The position numbers were made by a program, and so were the translations under genes. The notes below the pieces were generated by a model that ran no database searches, was not told where the DNA came from, and worked only from the letters and a program-made list of their open reading frames with translations. Source: JBDIBA01 sp039812705 (GTDB lineage: Bacteria > Actinomycetota > Acidimicrobiia > Acidimicrobiales > JBBSGY01). From it: 55,772 nt of DNA. Below, in pieces: positions 53,555-55,772 of the stretch. Numbering within the stretch: the stretch's first letter is position 1; the number at the start of each line of letters is the position of its first letter. The stretch lies in the NCBI GenBank assembly GCA_039812705.1, contig JBDIBA010000007.1, forward strand, positions 1 to 55,772, in the 5' to 3' direction.

Positions 53555-55219
53555 ATGTCAATCTCTGTATCCGACCTTGCATTTGCCTACCCGAGCGGCG
53601 GAGAACTGTTCTTTGACGTGAGCTTTTCCGTCAAGCCTGGGGACCACGTGGGCCTTGTCGGAGCAAATGGTGTAGGGAAATCATCATTGATGAAAATCCT
53701 CGCAGAGGAACAACGGGCAACCGACGGCGCCGTCCGCATTGACGGCGAATTCGTCTACATGCCGCAAAGCGTTGGCTACGTCGAGGGCATGACGGTGCGA
53801 GAACTGCTCCTGAGCTACGCGCCTCCCCACGTTCGCACAGTCGGACTTCGTGTTGCTGACGCAGAAAAACACCTTGCAGCAGGTGACGAATCGGCAGGCA
53901 TGGACCTTGGTGACGCAATTCAGCAATGGGGAGACGTGGGTGGATATGAGCTCGAGGGCAAATGGGACGCAAGTATTAAGCGAGTAGTGCGAAGCAGCCT
54001 AATGAATATCGGCGACGAACCTTCGTCTCGACTTTCGGGCGGCGAAGTGAAACAACTTGTGCTCGATCTTGCGTTCTCGTCAGACGCAAACGTTTTGCTG
54101 CTCGACGAACCCGACAACTACCTCGACATCCCCGCAAAACTGGCTCTAGAGCAAGCGATTCGCGATTCCAAAAAGACGATCCTGACCATCAGTCATGATC
54201 GTCAACTGCTGAGTTCGGCCATGAACAAAATTGTCACGCTCGAATCATCAGGAGCGTGGGTACACGGCGGTTCCTACGCCACATACGTGGCCGCGCGCAC
54301 AGCGCGCATCGAAAGAGCCGGAGACGAGCGCAAGCGATGGGAAGAAGAGCGTCAGCGTCTTTACAAGCATATGAAAGACCGAAAAGAGCAGGCAAAGATC
54401 AGCCCCAGACTCGCGTCCGTAGCGAGCGCAGCCGAGACTCGGTACGAACGCTACGTGGCAGCAGGTCCACCTCCCGAGCCAGCAAAAGATGAACGCATCA
54501 CCGTCAGCCTGCGAGGAAGTGCTTCCGGGCAACGGATGCTGCTAGCAAAAGACGTCAGTCTCGATGGGCTCATTCGCCCGTTCGAAGTCGAGATCCGTCA
54601 AGGCGAACGCATCGGCCTTATCGGTCCCAACGGATCTGGCAAGAGCCACATGTTGCGACTATTCGCGGGGACACAAATTCCCACGACCGGATCGATAACA
54701 CTCGGCAGCCGGGTTTCAAGCGGAACGTTCAGTCAAGTCAACAACCGACCAGATTTCATGGGTGTCGATGTCCTTGAAATCGTGGAACGACAAACGGGGA
54801 ACTATGAAGCTGCAATGCGGATTCTGGCTCGCTACGGACTTCAAGGGCATTCGCGTCGATCGTTCGACACATTGTCAGGCGGGCAAAAGGCACGTCTCGA
54901 AATCCTCTACCTCGAGCTAGAAGGCCACAACCTCCTACTCCTTGACGAGCCAACTGACAACCTCGACATCGATTCTTCGGAAGCTCTCGAACATGCATTA
55001 GATGGCTTCGAAGGCACCTGCATTTCGGTTTCCCACGATCGCTCCTACCTCGAAAAACAAGATCGTTTCCTGCTACTGGGTCACGATGGCCGTCTTTTCG
55101 AACTTTTCGATTTCGATGCCGCAATGAATGCAATCACAAGTCGCAACGCTGGCCCAAAGGCAAAAGCGCTTAACGAGAACGGCATCGGTGCGAATCTAAC
55201 CCGAAGCAAGAACATGTAG
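53555..55219 (+). CDS. ABC-F family ATPase
   Basis: Two ABC ATPase domains without membrane helices mark an ABC-F protein; the family acts on ribosomes and includes antibiotic-resistance factors. Domain 1 has Walker A GANGVGKSS, signature LSGGEVKQL and Walker B VLLLDEPDNYLD. The linker (about residues 235-300) is charged and helical. Domain 2 has GPNGSGKSH, LSGGQKARL, LLLLDEPTDNLD and SVSHDRSYL. Both catalytic Glu are present. At 554 residues the length is normal. Whether it gives drug resistance cannot be read here. The ATG at 53555 follows the truncated gene by 17 bases. Confidence 0.9.
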   Translation: MSISVSDLAFAYPSGGELFFDVSFSVKPGDHVGLVGANGVGKSSLMKILAEEQRATDGAVRIDGEFVYMPQSVGYVEGMTVRELLLSYAPPHVRTVGLRVADAEKHLAAGDESAGMDLGDAIQQWGDVGGYELEGKWDASIKRVVRSSLMNIGDEPSSRLSGGEVKQLVLDLAFSSDANVLLLDEPDNYLDIPAKLALEQAIRDSKKTILTISHDRQLLSSAMNKIVTLESSGAWVHGGSYATYVAARTARIERAGDERKRWEEERQRLYKHMKDRKEQAKISPRLASVASAAETRYERYVAAGPPPEPAKDERITVSLRGSASGQRMLLAKDVSLDGLIRPFEVEIRQGERIGLIGPNGSGKSHMLRLFAGTQIPTTGSITLGSRVSSGTFSQVNNRPDFMGVDVLEIVERQTGNYEAAMRILARYGLQGHSRRSFDTLSGGQKARLEILYLELEGHNLLLLDEPTDNLDIDSSEALEHALDGFEGTCISVSHDRSYLEKQDRFLLLGHDGRLFELFDFDAAMNAITSRNAGPKAKALNENGIGANLTRSKNM

Positions 55220-55233
55220 GAGAGTTCAACGCG

Positions 55234-55437
55234 ATGGTGGAATTGCAGACAGCCCTCGAAAACGAACACGACTTGGATGAACGAGAACGGCTTCGCTCAT
55301 CAGTAGCCGGCGATTCGCGAGCAGCATGGCAATTCGCCAGAGAATCCGGAGCGTTTCAGCCGGACTCTGAAGGCCGCTGTAGATGCCGGATTGATCCCGA
55401 ACAATCCCGCCGAGCGTGTGGCGCTTCCACGTATTGA
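55234..55437 (+). CDS. Short open frame of unknown identity after the ABC-F gene
   Basis: An ATG at 55234 has GGAGAG ten bases upstream and opens a charged peptide (MVELQTALENEHDLDERERL...). From about position 55350 the DNA encodes integrase in another frame, so only the first 38 or so codons may be genuine. I think this is the start of a lost gene, fused by deletion to the integrase remnant. It has no recognised domain. Confidence 0.35.
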   Translation: MVELQTALENEHDLDERERLRSSVAGDSRAAWQFARESGAFQPDSEGRCRCRIDPEQSRRACGASTY

Positions 55438-55772
55438 GGCGAAGGAGATGCGCTTCCTCACGCCGAGCGAAGTGAACCTGCTCGCTTCCACCATCGACGC
55501 TCGTTACAAGACGTTCGTGCTCGTGGCGGCATACGGCGGCCTGCGCTTTGGCGAGATGGCAGCGCTTCGTGTTGAGCGCATCGACTTCCTACGCAACCGC
55601 CTCTTCGTCGCCGAGACTGCAGTGGAGGTGAAGGGCTATCACCACGTCGGACCCCCAAGACACGAGCAGGACGGCGCTCAGTTCCGTTGCCTCGCTTCGT
55701 GATGAAGTCGCTCGAAGAGCACTGCAAGGGACTGACGGCTGACGCTCTCGTGTTCCCTGCGCCTGAAGGTGG
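55349..55772 (+). pseudogene. Tyrosine recombinase/phage integrase, truncated and frameshifted
   Basis: Homology starts at about 55358 with SRTLKAAVDAGLIPNNPAER, the end of the core-binding domain, with no N-terminal arm domain before it. The catalytic domain follows (LTPSEVNLLASTIDARYKTF, then YGGLRFGEMAALR with the catalytic Arg). After GPP at 55648-55656 the frame breaks: the continuation KTRAGRRSVPLPRFV resumes at 55657 in another frame, as if one C is missing from a run of five. The open frame continues to the window end, so the C-terminal His/Arg/Tyr are not seen. Confidence 0.85.

Larger units (their letters stand above)
53180..55772 (+). mobile_element. Putative integrated element at tRNA-Val, left end
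   Basis: From the tRNA break to the window end lie a 5'-truncated amidinotransferase, an ABC-F gene and a damaged tyrosine integrase, all on the plus strand. The right boundary, with the expected 5' half of the tRNA, is outside the window. A chimeric assembly is the alternative explanation. Confidence 0.55.

Noticed and set aside
55640..55665. Programmed frameshift in the integrase
   Set aside because: A C5 run is not a typical slippery heptamer, and the gene also lacks its N-terminal domain, so decay or a read error is simpler.

Overview
The window is a dense, mostly minus-strand stretch of an actinobacterial chromosome. The evidence is an actinobacterial integration host factor (mihF), a mycothiol ligase (mshC), a complete thrS–HIT–pgsA–patA–pimA phosphatidylinositol-mannoside cluster, an InhA-like enoyl reductase, and many genes that appear to lack a Shine-Dalgarno sequence but carry a TAnnnT box 6–9 bases before the start codon. 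Base composition by eye is moderate rather than very high GC. That and the style of the proteins make me lean to the class Acidimicrobiia or a relative; this is inference. No rRNA, intact tRNA or CRISPR array was seen.

Layout. 1–1474: coaBC (5' end only), rpoZ, gmk, mihF. 1647–12380: a pyrimidine operon read right to left (pyrB, pyrC, carA, carB, pyrD, pyrF), interrupted between carB and pyrD by a divergent GT20 (trehalose-phosphate-synthase-like) glycosyltransferase; pyrK is not seen. 12439–14594: nusB, efp and an M24 aminopeptidase. 14648–15634: an orphan gene. 15721–25008: the aro operon (aroE, prepilin peptidase, aroC, aroK, aroB, aroQ) behind mltG, ruvX and alaS. 25063–25845: two small genes facing away from each other across 36 bases. 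25867–34690: ruvC-ruvA-ruvB, an orphan, relA, another orphan, aspS; the two orphans sit where related genomes usually keep yajC-secD-secF and hisS. 34760–37599: peroxiredoxin, yebC, and pdxS-pdxT (PLP synthase). 37679–41292: a DUF3048 lipoprotein-like gene and a zinc-motif-less M48-like protein, then, divergently, an AMIN-like lipoprotein and an Alg14–Alg13 fusion glycosyltransferase. 41289–48792: the PIM cluster with thrS and mshC. 48868–52981: on the plus strand, fabI/inhA, a DoxX protein, two very small hydrophilic stress-type proteins, each followed by a strong terminator, and a Na+/H+ antiporter.

The right end is different. At 53136–53179 lies only the 3' half of a tRNA-Val(CAC) gene, broken exactly in the anticodon loop. 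Next to it is a very long near-perfect hairpin (53050–53117). Beyond the break come a 5'-truncated amidinotransferase, a complete ABC-F ATPase and a broken tyrosine integrase that runs off the window. I read this as the left end of an integrated element in a tRNA gene, though a chimeric assembly join cannot be excluded from sequence alone.

The genes mostly serve core functions: nucleotide, aromatic amino acid and vitamin B6 synthesis, tRNA charging, the stringent response, Holliday-junction processing and cell-envelope lipid assembly. The unusual items are the glycosyltransferase in the pyr operon, the three orphans inserted in otherwise conserved gene strings, the degenerate M48 protein and the tRNA-associated element.
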